A DNA stretch of 64,000 nt, from positions 1,758,636 to 1,822,635 of the forward strand of contig CAXIPT010000004.1 of assembly GCA_964030475.1 (NCBI GenBank), read 5' to 3'. Positions within the stretch are counted from its first letter, which is position 1, and each line of letters begins with the position of its first letter. Below the pieces are notes generated by a model. The model was given only the letters and a program-made list of their open reading frames with translations, was not told the DNA's origin and ran no database searches. A program made the position numbers and the translations under genes. Positions 12,065 through 28,176 of this stretch are shown here, one piece after another. The DNA comes from Tethya wilhelma. Lineage: Eukaryota > Porifera > Demospongiae > Tethyida > Tethyidae.

Positions 12065-13267
12065 CGTGATTCTTTCAGCAATAGCAGGCGATAAATACAA
12101 TCCACGCTAAAAGCACGATCAAGAACAGCTCAGTTTGGTTCGAAAACTTGTCTCTTCCAAATGCTTCAATCATATGCTTCAATGCACTCGGTACTCTGAG
12201 CGGGAATCATCCTGCGCGCGCCGCCGTCCACACCTAATATTTCGCTAGCCTCCTAGGCTACCAGCCGGCTTGCACGCGCCCAACTATTATGATTAGCCAT
12301 AAATTATCTGAGTCCAGGATACCACATTTCCGGCTTGTTGGTTGCTGCACATGTTGTTTTGATTGCAGAACTACTGTCACAGTAGTAGTGTCACACACAT
12401 CATGATGCATGCAAGCAATGCATGCAACGGTTAGCTTTAAAATTTCAGCTGATCTATACCAGACTCAGTGCAACTGCATGAGTCAGAGAACCTTGCATGT
12501 ATTGATCAAGTTGGGTCATCACAAGAGCAGACATTCTTCAGTCACAACATATGCAGCTGGAGTGGCACAGAGTGGAATACACATTAATTAGTAATAATAA
12601 GGCTTTGCTCATTGATGCAGTCACTGAGTAGTCCACTGTGACCACAGAAAAAGGACACATTTGTACTGATCATTATAGGATTTTAATTGCTGGGTACAAT
12701 AATTGCATGTAGTGAACAATAAACTTGTAAGCGACTGATCAATGTAGTGGCAATTAAAGTACACTTTTAGAAATTATATTTTTAATAAAGTACTAAACCC
12801 ACGAACAAAATGAAGTAGCTACTGAAGAATAATATACATATATAATGAGTTTCAAATTGACTCAGAATGATCAGTATTATGTATCAAAACCAGTCTACTT
12901 AACTCATTTCCCTTGCAAAATGTCTGCATGGGCAGTGATCCGTGAGATTATACACTATAATTCTACAGTAGATATCTAGCAATGCATTATTGCGTGGTGC
13001 AATAATGAATTTCAAGTGCTATGTCCAAATAGAGAAGTTGCATTACTAAAATCTTTTGTTATGCATGACACGCACACGCTTGACACAACACATGTGTGTT
13101 GCATCATATATTGTGGGTAAAGGTCGGCTATTTTACACGCGCGCAACATTTTGCGCATAATTAGAGAGAAAAAATTCGTGCGTGGGAAAATTTCAATCAC
13201 GTGATGTATTTGAGCGCTGCAGTGAAAATACGGTGAGAGTGACAAGGCAGAAAAGTCTCTTGAAAGG
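12065..13267. other. divergent intergenic region between PLAC8-2 and PP2A
   Basis: About 1.2 kb between two genes transcribed away from each other, AT-rich apart from the CpG cluster at 12211-12232. I see no supported exon. Confidence 0.4.
12211..12232. promoter_or_regulatory. CpG cluster upstream of PLAC8-2
   Basis: A run of CpGs (cctgcgcgcgccgccgtcc) about 150 bp upstream of the PLAC8-2 start codon, unlike the surrounding AT-rich sequence. It is a candidate promoter element by position; no factor is assigned. Confidence 0.3.
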
Positions 13268-13587
13268 TATATAAAGCGTTGTTCTTACGTTGTATCTCAA
13301 TACTCTAGACCTTTGCTAATAAACTAAGCCTACCTGTACGCCTTTGTATCGCTAAAAGGTTCATTATCGAACAACTTCTACAGGTATACACATTCAAGCG
13401 ATGTTTTCATGATGTATGTGTGCCATACTTTACATATTTCCCACTATTTCTAGCTTACTAACATTACGATATTGATTCAATTGGCCTATGTTCTATTTCA
13501 CACACTCTTCTAGCTACAAGTAACTTACTGATCATACAAGGAGAGGATTTGAATCAAAGAAGTTTCTGGGTCTTTGAGAGTTTCAAA
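13268..13587 (+). promoter_or_regulatory. PP2A core promoter and 5' UTR with intron
   Basis: TATATAAAG at 13268-13276 is a good TATA box. About 110 bases later a plausible 5' UTR donor (ctacag/gtatac, intron from 13384) pairs with an acceptor ending ttctag at 13513. The UTR then resumes into the coding exon at 13588. This is inferred from motifs only. Confidence 0.45.
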
Positions 13588-17491
<3,904 letters not shown>

Positions 17492-17652
17492 TGAGCCAAC
17501 ACACACACGCACACACACTCACTGACTCTCTCACTCTCTCACTGTTTTCATGAGTAACTATAGCTACTGCATGGGCAGGACAACTAGTGTGTGTGTTTGT
17601 GTGCTCTATAGGCAATTTATGATGCTGACAGCATAATGATACTACATGTAGC

Positions 17653-17658
17653 AATAAA
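17653..17658 (+). terminator. polyadenylation signal of PP2A
   Basis: AATAAA 162 bases after the PP2A stop codon, followed by GT-rich sequence; the first such hexamer downstream. Confidence 0.5.
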
Positions 17659-18827
17659 TTAATATTAGTGTGTGTACATGCTCTTTATTATTAATTAAAG
17701 TATCTGTGAGATTTTGCATAATACATTGGGAAAGTGTCCATTTTTTGAAGTTTTTTGTCACNCCTTTTTTTTTTCTTTTTTTCGCTTGCACTGAATTGTA
17801 TATAATTATTATTTATAATAGCTAATGTAGATTATGTATATATGTATGTATGCCATGATTACACTGTGACTGATGCTTTAACTGACGTACAATACCATTG
17901 ACATTGTATGCATGTATAATTGTATGCTTTTCAAACAGTTGTTGAGAATTGAAATGAAGTGTTCTTGTGAGTATTGTCAGATTTGCGATATATTGGCCAA
18001 GTCAAGCAAACTCCTTCCAAACCACAACAAAGTGGATATCATTTGAAAGCTCTCAGCACACTGAGTACAATGGTGAAGGCTATAGTCTCTCTTGACCCTC
18101 ATAGACTCCAATATAAAGCGCTTTTTGTGGCCGTTTTCTGTACTTTTAAATTTTTGTTTGCATATGGAATGACAATTTTGTGGGTTAGATTGTTGAGTGT
18201 TTTTGTGTGTTTGTCTGACAGCTTTCTCATGTCACATGACACGGTCACAACCAGCCTTATAGCGTAAACAGGTGTAAGCGCTTGTACACACGATGACTAA
18301 TAGCAAAACACTTTTATGGTTTTGACATTAATGGACACCTTGATGGACTCATTTTGTTGTCTTGTTGTCGAGAAGGATGTTACTTGCTTTTAAGTGCAAG
18401 CCATGAACTATGCATGTCTGAGTGATAAGCAAAGCTGTCCCCTGTGATGTTTTTTTCCACTGTTTGTCCTAAAGTGGTTCGTACATGTCGTGACTTTACA
18501 ATGTGTCGTGAAGTAATATTTTACACGTCTTATGCCATAATGTATTGTTACAGTATTGCTGTGTGAATGTGGCCTGCATAATTTATGCAATGTTTTATAT
18601 GCAACGTGCAGCTCGTGCGACAACAGTGTATGCATGTGTTTACTAAAGCTGTATACTAGATATCGAATCAGTTTATCTCAAAATATTGTTTATGCCTTTA
18701 TTGCTATAATAATAATAATTATTATCTCATACGCAGTTATCGGTTGAAGTTCAATTTAGAAGAAGCTTCATTTTGTAAAAAGTTTTGTTAAATCTCTAGG
18801 GTGGAAGGTAACATAATTGTAGCTAGA
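17659..18827. other. intergenic, no supported gene
   Basis: AT-rich spacer with an N at 17762 beside a poly-T tract. Short open frames around 18.0-18.6 kb have no recognisable motifs or splice context. A short stretch near 18040 (gtggatatcatttgaaagct) resembles the inner part of the palindromic repeat family at 59-63 kb, so some of it is probably repeat-derived. Confidence 0.4.
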
Positions 18828-19039
18828 ATGAGAAGTCGAGACTTTTTTGCACAGATTCTTCTGTTAATATTTGTGGCAATATCTTGGAATGGCCTGGAGG
18901 GAAGTAAGTCATTAGGATAAATAGCTATAGGATTGATATTTCAATCGATTGTAGCACACCAAATATAGTCCAACTATTAACTAATTTTATGCTGCATGGT
19001 CAAGTTAATTGATGTTTAGTTAAATAATTAACTGGATAA

Positions 19040-19136
<97 letters not shown>

Positions 19137-19394
19137 TCTCTCTCTCTCCCACTCACACTCACCACTCAGGACAAGCATCTCCTGATGTTGGTGACATTCG
19201 TCTCACTGGTGGTCCCAATCGTTGCGAGGGTAGACTGGAAGTTTACACGGACTATTTCAATGGTCTCCTCATAGACTGGGCTCAGGTGTGTAATGGCAAC
19301 TTCAGGTACAAGGATGCTGTGGCAGTGTGCCAGGAACTGGGGTGTGGAACTAGCGCAGTGAATGTGACTGATATTGAAGAGTAAGTCAAGTGTG

Positions 19395-19457
<63 letters not shown>

Positions 19458-19606
19458 AAAGAAAGAGAGAAAGAGATCTTCATAATGAACCTATATGTGT
19501 GTATTTGTGAGTTATCTTAATTTGTGCCACAAAGTAAACATACTTGTGGGCTAGATAATCAGTAGTCACACCTACACTTGCAAACCCATTTTTAATCCCT
19601 CCCCCT

Positions 19607-19670
<64 letters not shown>

Positions 19671-20638
19671 GTGTGTATGCACAAACTTCTTGGATTTTAC
19701 ATGCAGTACTAGTGGAGAATTGCCGTGAAAATCTTAATTTTTTCACCTAGTACAATCATAACTGTTCTTTTGAGATCTGGGATCTTTGTTATTGTTACCA
19801 CCTTCTTTAGAATCATTGAACTGCCTGCTTTCCAAACTTCTTGGAACAAATAACTTAGCTTCCTCTAGCATTCAATGATTACCACTGTATATCAACCAAC
19901 TCCTTGACCTTTACTAAAAATCTACATATGCTCCCATGTGTACCTACAGGTATGGTGATAGGTCGCAGTGGCTGACCTGCTATCCCTCCTTCGTCTGGTG
20001 TCGTTGTCTTGCTCTGGATGTGATCGAGATGACAACCTATGTTGGAGTCATTTGTTCGGCTTCAATAGTAAGCATGTGTATACAGTCAAGTCAGTCACAT
20101 TGAGCATGAGTAACTAGACTAAGTCATACAATCAGTTAAGCCTTAGCTCACTTATGGTTGACAGTACAGGAACCAGGGAATGAGGCTAGCAGAATAAACT
20201 ATCTGGGAGATTTAATGTGTTTTGGCGATTTTAAAGTTATGTGATTTTTGTGCGTAATTTCCTGCAAAAAAGAAAAAAAATCTGTTATAAAAAAAATTAC
20301 AAAAGACACACACTAGAGTACCCACATCCTCAAAATATGTACTTTCTTATTAATGTTGCTCATAGCTTTCAAGACCACCCCCCACCCCCAAGTTCATCTT
20401 GAAAAATCTTACTCAGTTTAGTATACTTACATAACATTATTGTTGTGATTTTAAGGATTGCATATTTAGTTTTTATGGTCGCATGAAAGAGTAGGATTTG
20501 CACGTGAGAATTAAAAGCTATGCACTTAATTTTATGATAATTATTATCATGTGTATCTATTTTTTGCAGGTTCAGAGTTCATTGTGCGTTGTTGTGGTCT
20601 TCCATTTGCTTTATAATCTGTTTACATTTTCAATGTGA
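18828..20638 (+). CDS. secreted single-domain SRCR protein
   Basis: Four exons (18828-18903, 19170-19380, 19950-20067, 20570-20638) close in phase to give 157 residues. Residues 1-25 (MRSRDFFAQILLLIFVAIS...) form a signal peptide. Residues about 33-133 match a scavenger-receptor cysteine-rich domain: IRLTGGPNRCEGRLEVY, then VCNGNFRYKDAVAVCQELGCG and finally YVGVICSAS. The second half is divergent (WLTCYPSFVWCRC), with Cys spacing unlike the canonical pattern. The last exon ends in a hydrophobic run (CVVVVFHLLYNLF), which could be a lipid-anchor signal or a short membrane tail. SRCR proteins bind ligands or microbes at the cell surface and are abundant in sponges. AATAAA lies 29 bases after the stop. 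Introns 1 and 2 are loaded with microsatellites. Confidence 0.85.
19042..19148 (+). repeat. long (CT)n tract before SRCR exon 2
   Basis: Roughly 50 CT units with one interruption. It ends about 20 bases before the exon 2 acceptor (cactcag at 19163-19169) and so supplies the polypyrimidine tract. Confidence 0.95.
19392..19667. repeat. opposed (GT)n and (CA)n microsatellites in SRCR intron 2
   Basis: A (GT)n tract at 19392-19454 starts about 11 bases after the exon 2 donor. A complementary (CA)n tract lies at 19608-19667. In the pre-mRNA they could pair into a hairpin of about 30 repeat units around a ~150 base loop. Confidence 0.9.
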
Positions 20639-21556
20639 GAGCAACTCAAACCTTTTAGCAGAGAACAATAAACAGACACACAGTAATAACACATCTACAC
20701 ACAAACACACACACACACAAAAACACACACACACAAACACACACACATGCACGCACAAACACATGTGCAGTCTAATATAATATTATGTATACTATAGTCA
20801 TACATATGCAACAATCTCTGTATACATGCAGGACTTATTTATATTGTACAATCCTAGAAACAATACACAAGCCATTGTTGATTTTTTTCTTTTCCCAACT
20901 TTGTAATCAGAATTTAATGTCACAACATTTTTATGCAACTCTAGCTTCACAAACTTCTCTGTTATATTCCTGACATGCACTAAAATACAAGAACTGAGTT
21001 ATATTCCCTGCTTCAAATGCAGACAGTTCTATTGAACAAAGTTACACATCTGTGTTTTTTGTGTTACAACAATACTCAGTGAATGTAGCTGGTAGTAGTC
21101 GGTTTGAATTGAGTGAATAGAGAGCTGGATTTTAATTTCTATTCACGATTCTAAGAATCTTAGTAAAGTGCACGAAGCCTAATACTGTCCGATTCTGTAC
21201 ATAGTAATGAGGAACATTGTGCATTAATGAACAAAATCTTGAGAGACGTACTATATAATCTTGAGGTCTAGCTGTGGGATTGGAACTCGGGTACTTATCT
21301 CAAATTCTATAGTCGAATGCTCTTACTACTTAGCTATAATTTTACTAGAACTCATGAGTATTAGAGCTTTGATAGACTAAGTCTTATTAGTCAACTTCCG
21401 ACAAATTTAAGGGCCAATACATGTAATTTCATAACAAGCATGTTCTTTACATGTGATATTATCATGTACTTACTGTACACTATCAAGACATCTCAATATT
21501 GCATGTGTATATATACCCACCCATATGCACACACACATGTACACATACACGCACAT

Positions 21557-21592
<36 letters not shown>

Positions 21593-22409
21593 CCTATTGT
21601 ATAAACAAAGCACATATGCATTCCACATGTTAGACATACTTCAAAAGGACTTTGATTATAAAAGCAAAGTTATATATGTAGGGAGCCGAGCCCTTATGTT
21701 TATGCCAACACAATAGGGCTATATATATGTGCTTCACATAACTGAGGTCATTGTTGTATGTACTGCTACATATGCATGTACTAGTGAATTCAATTAACTC
21801 ATAAGTTTTCAAGTTACTAAAATTGTAATGTCAGCTAGTGAGTACCAGTAGCTCAGAGCATGTGGATATGCCTAAGTGTATTAATTGGGCTACGTAGAAG
21901 AAAAGACCTGGATCCTGATTGCATGAGATATCAAGATTTTTTTTCCAATAAACTTTTGTATGTTTGCATTATAATATCTCATAATTATTACAAACACACA
22001 TCGATCGAGCAGGAGCAGCCATATTATTATATATAGCTAATAATATAACTATAGTATTTCCATCAATTTAGGTGTTTCGAATTCTATAGCTTGATTTCTA
22101 CAGCAATGATTCATGTAACCCTAGAATCATGATAGGGTTGTCAATATAACTTTTCTTAATTTGCAAGTGATATAAATATAGTTGGTATACCTGTTACTGT
22201 AAAGTCATACATAGATTAGCACTGAATCTACGTATTGCCATAGCAACACCAAACATAATTATGTGCAGCAACTGTACAATAAGATTATAGCGAACCTGAA
22301 CTGAAACTATAGGAAATTGCACATATCAGTATAATGTGATACGTACATGAACTTTCATACCATACATAGTTAGTTAGGATAATAAAGAATATACAATGTT
22401 GTATAAAAG

Positions 22410-22466
<57 letters not shown>

Positions 22467-22541
22467 CATAAGCATATAAAAGGGGAACATACAGTCAGTA
22501 CACACATACAAACAAAAGAACTATACTCTTCAATATAACCA
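20639..22541. other. intergenic region with repeats
   Basis: Spacer between convergent genes. It contains CA-rich repeats (20696-20760, 21520-21592), a tRNA-like SINE fragment and an (AG)n tract at 22416-22464 close to the 3' end of the GT8 gene. No supported coding exon. Confidence 0.5.
21256..21345 (-). repeat. tRNA-derived SINE fragment
   Basis: On the minus strand an A-box-like tagctaagtagtaagagc (21336-21319) is followed by a B-box-like gagttccaatccc (21287-21275) and the tail cagctagacctcaagatt. The same tail occurs near 30180 and a related one near 29520, so this is a repeat family, not a functional tRNA; no cloverleaf closes. Confidence 0.5.
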
Positions 22542-24221
22542 CTATTTTGAACTAGTCACTGCCACTGTAGTAGGTAAAGCTATCGATGCTTGTTCGTGTC
22601 CATACCAAATCTTCATAATCCTGATCCCCATGAAATGGTGACAAATAACCATATATGCCATTCCAAGTAGAAACACTTGCACTCGACTCGAAAAAGGGCT
22701 TATAAAATACGGCAAGAAGTAGCTTTGCATTAGCAAAATGCAACTCACAAACATCCAGATCAGAGTCTCTAACTTTGGACCTATGTAGGTGTTAGTCTTT
22801 TTCAATCCCATACTTGTACTGAGTCGAAGACCCATATGGTAGGCTAAGCAGCAATACATGCTGTACAGAATGAAGTGGAAGAAGGTACACCACAGACAGA
22901 ACGATATTATCGCACTAAACGGAGTCATGGTGTTCGGGACCACTTTGAAAGTAAAGTACATCGATATGCCGAGGAAGGTAAGCGGAAGAAATTTCGAAGC
23001 TGTTGAGTAAATGGAGAGAGCGTTCCATACCAGTTTTAGCACTGTGAGCTTGTTGAGGAGCATATTGAAGCGATTGGACGTACACTTCAACAAGAATATA
23101 ATGACCACTACAATGATAGGGGGGAACCAATTACGAGGGGTGAAAAATCCAGGTTCTGTTTCGTGGCCTAAATTCCTCCTCAGCTCCTGCCACTTCCAGT
23201 TTAGATCGAAGAGAGTGAAACACCACCAAAACCATGGTTTCACAGGACCCAGCGTGTGGTGGATAATCTTGATATCGTTCAGCGGCATCTTCCATCTTGA
23301 ATTGATATAGTACATACCAATATCAGCATTGTAGCCGGCTGGTAATCTCATAGCGTTCTCGCAGTACATCTCTTCCGACGAATTGAAGAGATTGCCGTAC
23401 TTCAACTCGCGATAGTATTCGTTCAAGAGGACTTGATCGTCTTTTTGATATTTCGGACTAAGGTAAGGCACGTAGTTATGAAGCTTCATAAACATTTCGG
23501 TAGAAGGTTTGAGTACCTCAACGCCGCAATTGAACAGGTCCGAGTGTCGATAGGTGACGCAGAAACTACCACAATGGAACAATTCGTCAATGTTTGACAT
23601 GACGACAACATCGGCATCTAGATACACGATCCGACGGTAATCGGTCATCTGCCACGTTAGCAACTTTGTCAAGAAACTAGGTTCATCGTCTTCGTCCATT
23701 GCAGTAGGGTTTGGGAGAGTGTTTAGAGGTTTTACTGTCCAACCGTCCTTTTCAAGGATGGATTTTGCGTGGTTTGAGACGTCGTCTGCTGTTAGAACAA
23801 TCATATCGCGAGTAGTACCTGTCTCTCTCAGTGATTGTCCCAATACGCGCACTCCAGGTAAAAAATTTCCGAATAGTAGAGTAACGTAAGCTTCTTTTAG
23901 ATGAGCAGAAACGAGCGGCTGTGGATTGCAAGTTCTCGATTCGTACGAATAGAGTTCTGGTTCACTGGTTTGTAGATTCGCCGGCAGACTCATTGGGTTA
24001 CTTTGCACCTGTTTTTCCATAGTTTGAGTGTTATACTCGGTCGTTGCGTGAGCTAGCAAGACCAGCTTGGTTATAACTATCATTGTCACGGTGATAGCAC
24101 ATAGATACACTGCCACTGGTGTCACGGTCATAATGATTCGATTGTAGATTCTAATAAGAGAGAGGGAAACTCGACACAATAAATTGTTCTCTAGTTCGTC
24201 ACACAGCTCAGACGCCTTCAT
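22542..24221 (-). CDS. intronless membrane GT8-family glycosyltransferase
   Basis: A single exon encodes 559 residues from the ATG at 24221; an in-frame TTG three codons upstream is rejected. A signal anchor lies at about residues 28-57 (VAVYLCAITVTMIVI). The catalytic domain (about 85-330) has the GT8 hallmarks YVTLLFGNFLPG, the metal-binding DxD in YLDADVVV, FNCGVEVLKP and the HHTLGPVKPW motif near its end. The C-terminal 200 residues contain four to six further hydrophobic segments (such as PPIIVVVIIFLL and VQVFLLGMAYMVI). Glycogenin-like GT8 with a multi-pass C terminus recalls, from memory, the plant-type inositolphosphorylceramide glucuronosyltransferases more than animal glycogenin. 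It transfers a sugar from a nucleotide donor; the acceptor is unknown. It is head-to-head with GT31-A, 252 bp apart. Confidence 0.85.
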   Translation of the reverse strand: MKASELCDELENNLLCRVSLSLIRIYNRIIMTVTPVAVYLCAITVTMIVITKLVLLAHATTEYNTQTMEKQVQSNPMSLPANLQTSEPELYSYESRTCNPQPLVSAHLKEAYVTLLFGNFLPGVRVLGQSLRETGTTRDMIVLTADDVSNHAKSILEKDGWTVKPLNTLPNPTAMDEDDEPSFLTKLLTWQMTDYRRIVYLDADVVVMSNIDELFHCGSFCVTYRHSDLFNCGVEVLKPSTEMFMKLHNYVPYLSPKYQKDDQVLLNEYYRELKYGNLFNSSEEMYCENAMRLPAGYNADIGMYYINSRWKMPLNDIKIIHHTLGPVKPWFWWCFTLFDLNWKWQELRRNLGHETEPGFFTPRNWFPPIIVVVIIFLLKCTSNRFNMLLNKLTVLKLVWNALSIYSTASKFLPLTFLGISMYFTFKVVPNTMTPFSAIISFCLWCTFFHFILYSMYCCLAYHMGLRLSTSMGLKKTNTYIGPKLETLIWMFVSCILLMQSYFLPYFISPFSSRVQVFLLGMAYMVICHHFMGIRIMKIWYGHEQASIALPTTVAVTSSK

Positions 24222-24473
24222 CCCCAACAAATATGGGACTTTTTATAGCTTCCAAATTCTACACATCGGCGGGCCCACATCTTGACTGTTGACCACACCT
24301 TTGAAATTATTATGTGGTCATCACTAACAGCCCACGTGTGGTGCACCACACCCTTTTTTTTGGAGGGGGCGTTGTGCTCAATATTACTCTCCAAATTAAC
24401 GCAACTAGGTTCAAAGTTCTGCTCTAAATACACGAGCTACAGTCTTTGAAAATTTAGAGACAGGTAGTTGAAA
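24222..24473. promoter_or_regulatory. shared divergent promoter region of GT8 and GT31-A
   Basis: 252 bp between two opposed start codons. Blocks near the GT31-A start (gctctaaatacacga, and ctttgaaaatttagaga then caggta) are repeated upstream of GT31-B (27450-27508) and are probably promoter or 5' UTR elements retained after duplication. A TATAAAAAG on the minus strand (24247-24239) is rather close to the GT8 ATG. Confidence 0.5.
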
Positions 24474-26192
24474 ATGAAGAAGACTAGAAGGAGACCTTAT
24501 TCTGCTACTTTAGAAAGTGTAATTGCCAATAGTATAAGATGTATAGGAACCAGAAAGGGCGTGAGGCTCATAAAACGTCTCAGAAGACTCATGGGATACT
24601 CGTGGTTTGCTCTGACGTTTTCCTTAGTAACCTTATCACTGTACGTCATTTCCAACTACCACACGAAGCCTATACGTATTGTGGACGACAATATGAAAGG
24701 TATGAAGGAGATTTTCATGCATAAAAGTAAACATCAGATATGGGCACTCACTCTCTCTCTCTCTCTCTCTCTCCAGAATACTTCGTAGGTTGGAAAGCTG
24801 CTGACACATGTATAGCGGAGGACTGTGAGGTGCAGCCACCATTGAGTACCTACGACCTCTCCCCACGTCTACTGCTCATCACCATCCATTCTAGTGCTCT
24901 GGGTGTCGAGAGACGCAAGGCCATAAGAGACACCTGGTTGTCCATGACTGACAATCACCCTGACTCCCCCATACATTATAGGTGAGCTGTGAATTATTAG
25001 CTGATACCAATAGTCCGCTTATTAAATATAAACCACTGTTATATTTGTCACAATTGGACATGCGTTCAACAAAAATGTTAATAATTATCTTGAACAAGTG
25101 TAAAACTTAATACTTATTATTGAGTACTTGTCACACATTTGGACATGCGCTTAGCAAAAGTGTTCACATGTTGAGCATGAGTGAAAATTTTAAAAAAAAT
25201 GTTTGCCAATAGTCTATTGTTGAAGAAGCCACTTCAAGTGTATGCTGTAACTTGCATATTATGTGCAGTACCAACTGAGTACTTGTTGATGTGGAGATGT
25301 TCCTATTGAAGTCACCAATGCATAGTACACATGGCAATGATGTTGAGTTCCTTCAAGAGCTGCAATTGTTATCTATATAATATTATTATAGTGACAATAT
25401 ACCTTTTGAAAATAGAATTGAGAACTGACTGATAAGCCTCCTGACACTTTCTTTTATGTAACATGTAACAATATAAATTGTGTATAAATAGTAAGTACCC
25501 TTTGTACTCACACTCACTGTACTTTAGATACAAGACCATAAACATGTCTTTTATAGGTAGCAAGTACATGCACAAACCTAGAGTGAAAAGCATTGGTAGG
25601 ATCAATGCAGACTGTCAAGGATGATAGGACTTCATCATACACTCTAGCTGCATGCTAGTATTTTGTTGTTAGTGCTAGCTAGCAGCTTTTTGCAAGACAT
25701 GCTTATACTAGTATAGCAGGTAAATTTGGCGGGCTTAATATTTGGTGAATTCTTATTTTAGCATGATTGGTAATTTTAAATTTGGCGATTTAATTTCACA
25801 CGCTGCATTGCTTGTATGCATATAATTATAACTATTTGGCAATTTGCAGAATAATTCGCNGTGCTCTTTTACTAAGTTACCAACACCCACGGGAAATATA
25901 CAAATACCTGTAAGTTATATGTATGTCTACATACAATACAAAATCTTTATGGGAAAAAAAATGTGGCAGGACAATAATGTCATATTGCATGAACTTTGAT
26001 TTGAAAAAGGAATGGTGGGTTCACGAAAATCAAATGTTTGACTTGTAGAGAGGTATTTGGCAACAAACTCCAAGAAAAATGTCTATTTTTAGGACACCTG
26101 CATCACTAAATCATCATAATAGTAATGTACTTAAAATAGCACATAAATAATTATAGTATGCTCAGTACTTTCCATATTCTACTGTTAGCCAG

Positions 26193-26229
<37 letters not shown>

Positions 26230-27244
26230 ACTAATAGATTTGTTATTGGAGGGGCGTATATCTCTCAAGAGACACTTCTCAACCTTGAGCAAGAATCCTC
26301 CGAGCACAATAACGACCTCCTCATCCTTCCCACCGTCACAGACTCACACCTCACTCTCACCTCCCGCAATCTCGAAGGCTTCAAGGCCCTCACAACTCAC
26401 ACCCCTCACAAATTTCGCTACGTCTTAAAATGTGACGACGACACTTATGTCGACATTCCCCGTGTTGCAACAGAACTCCAAAAACGAAACTCACACGGAC
26501 GTTTTTATTGGGGCTTTATGAGAGGGGTAGCGATTATTACCCCTTCTGGCCTTTACCCTGAAAAGCACTGGTTTGTTTGCAACAAGTACATGTCACACGC
26601 ATTTGGAGGGGGATACTTACTTTCGTGGGATTTAGTCAAACTTATAGCCCAAAATCGAGCCCATTTGAATGTATACACGGCAGAGGATGTATCTATCGGG
26701 GCGTGGCTAGCGGGATACAACATCGAGAGACGGCACGATTCGAGGTTCAACACGGAATCGTCATCACGTGGCTGCAAAGATGTGTACTTAGTTTCGCACA
26801 AGGTAGGCAATGGTTATGTAGTGTGGTGTTGTTACTGTAAATCTATTGTTGTTTTTTACACTTTACGGTTTGATTGAGATATTACTATAACTGTGAAATT
26901 AAGTACTAGAAATGTACTGTATTATATGACTTAATGTTGACTGAGCTGCAATCAAAGGAATTGCAAAAATTGTATTAGCGTTATAGAAATTCAAAATCTC
27001 TGGTATCAACTGCTGTTAGTACACGCATGCATTCATTTGGAAACCGTAACCTAAGAAATCAATCTTACTCTCTGCCACATATCCTCAGGTCTCAATCTCT
27101 GACATGTACAAGTATCACAGATCACTAACAGAAGATGGCAGGTTTTGCTCCTGGAAGAATTATTGGTACTGGAATAGAGGGTACTACTATAACTGGACAG
27201 CACTACCGTCAAGTTGTTGTAGAAGAGATTTCTTTTTCCCTTAG
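24474..27244 (+). CDS. beta-1,3-galactosyltransferase 6-like enzyme, copy A (GT31)
   Basis: Four exons (24474-24699, 24777-24981, 26238-26802, 27089-27244) give 383 residues in phase. It is a type II Golgi protein by layout: a basic N terminus, an anchor at about 42-62 (WFALTFSLVTLSLYVI), then the GT31 domain. Motifs are RRKAIRDTWLS, FVIGG, KCDDDTYVD (the metal-binding Asp cluster), FGGGYLLS and EDVSIGAWLAG. The segment HDSRFNTESSSRGC followed by YLVSHK matches the end of the B3GALT6 domain, the enzyme that adds the second galactose of the glycosaminoglycan linker. The last exon adds a Tyr/Trp/Cys-rich tail ending CCRRDFFFP. Acceptors of exons 2 and 3 follow (CT)n and (CA)n tracts. It is tandemly duplicated as copy B. 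Confidence 0.9.
25861..26193. repeat. left copy of a near-perfect inverted duplication (GT31-A intron 2)
   Basis: This 333 bp segment is the reverse complement of 29138-29469 in intron 2 of GT31-B. The final 90 bases compared base by base are identical. It starts immediately after the N at 25860, so an assembly join is a serious possibility. Confidence 0.85.
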
Positions 27245-27541
27245 TGCATCTAAATTTTTTTCAAGTTGTACAATCATGCATTTTTAATCTCTCTCTCTCT
27301 CTCTCTCTCTTTACATGGCCATGGTTTATTGTGATCAATTCATTATTCAAAATTTGTATGCCTGTATGTTGTACGTATATGTGTCATTTCAGTATCAGTT
27401 TTCGACAGGTGCCCCACCCTTTTTTGTTTACTGCGATTCAATATTTTGCTCTAAATACACGAACTAAACTACGCATTTTAGCCACACCCTTTGAAAATTT
27501 AGACAGGTATACTGTGAGTTTTCAATGAACACAGCTAGAAA
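27245..27541. other. intergenic between GT31 copies
   Basis: Holds a short (CT)n tract just after the GT31-A stop and, from 27450, the promoter-proximal block shared with GT31-A (gctctaaatacacga, then ctttgaaaatttagacaggt). Confidence 0.5.
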
Positions 27542-28120
27542 ATGAAGAAATCTAGACCTAAAGTAGTTTATTCTGTAAGTTTAGAAAGTACATTAGCTGG
27601 TGGTGTAAGATGTATAGGAATCAGAAAGGCCGCGAGGTTCATAAGACGTCTCAGAAGACTCATGGGGTACAAGTGGTTTGCTCTGGCGTTCTCCTTAGTA
27701 ACCTTATCACTGTACGTCATTTCCAACTACCTCACGAAGCCTATTCATGTAGTGGACGAGAATATGAAAGGTGAGGAAGGTATATGCATGCATAAGGAGG
27801 AACATTGTGTGTTGAAACCTCTGTATATAGATACGTATAAATTTGTTTGGTAAGACAACGAGCAGTATGTATGATCTATGGACAAATCTTTAAATTATTA
27901 TATCAATAGACAAGTTGGTTATAATTATTATACCTGTGCTGAAGCATAGCTGACGTAATGTATATTTATTATGAACACTATAAAATTAATACCATATTTA
28001 AAAATTTGATGAGTTTCTGTTCTAAATTCCATTGTGTCTAGTTATCATAACATGGTGCAGTTTCATTTTAGTTGTGTAAATTTATAGTATGTAGATCTGA
28101 GTGATATGATGCAGACTCGC

Positions 28121-28176
<56 letters not shown>

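Noticed and set aside
17974..18267. 97-residue frame with a hydrophobic stretch
   Set aside because: Overlaps text resembling the inner part of the 59-63 kb repeat family; no acceptor, promoter or recognisable motif.
21256..21345. Functional tRNA gene
   Set aside because: A- and B-box-like motifs exist but acceptor and anticodon stems do not pair; the family tail marks it as a SINE.
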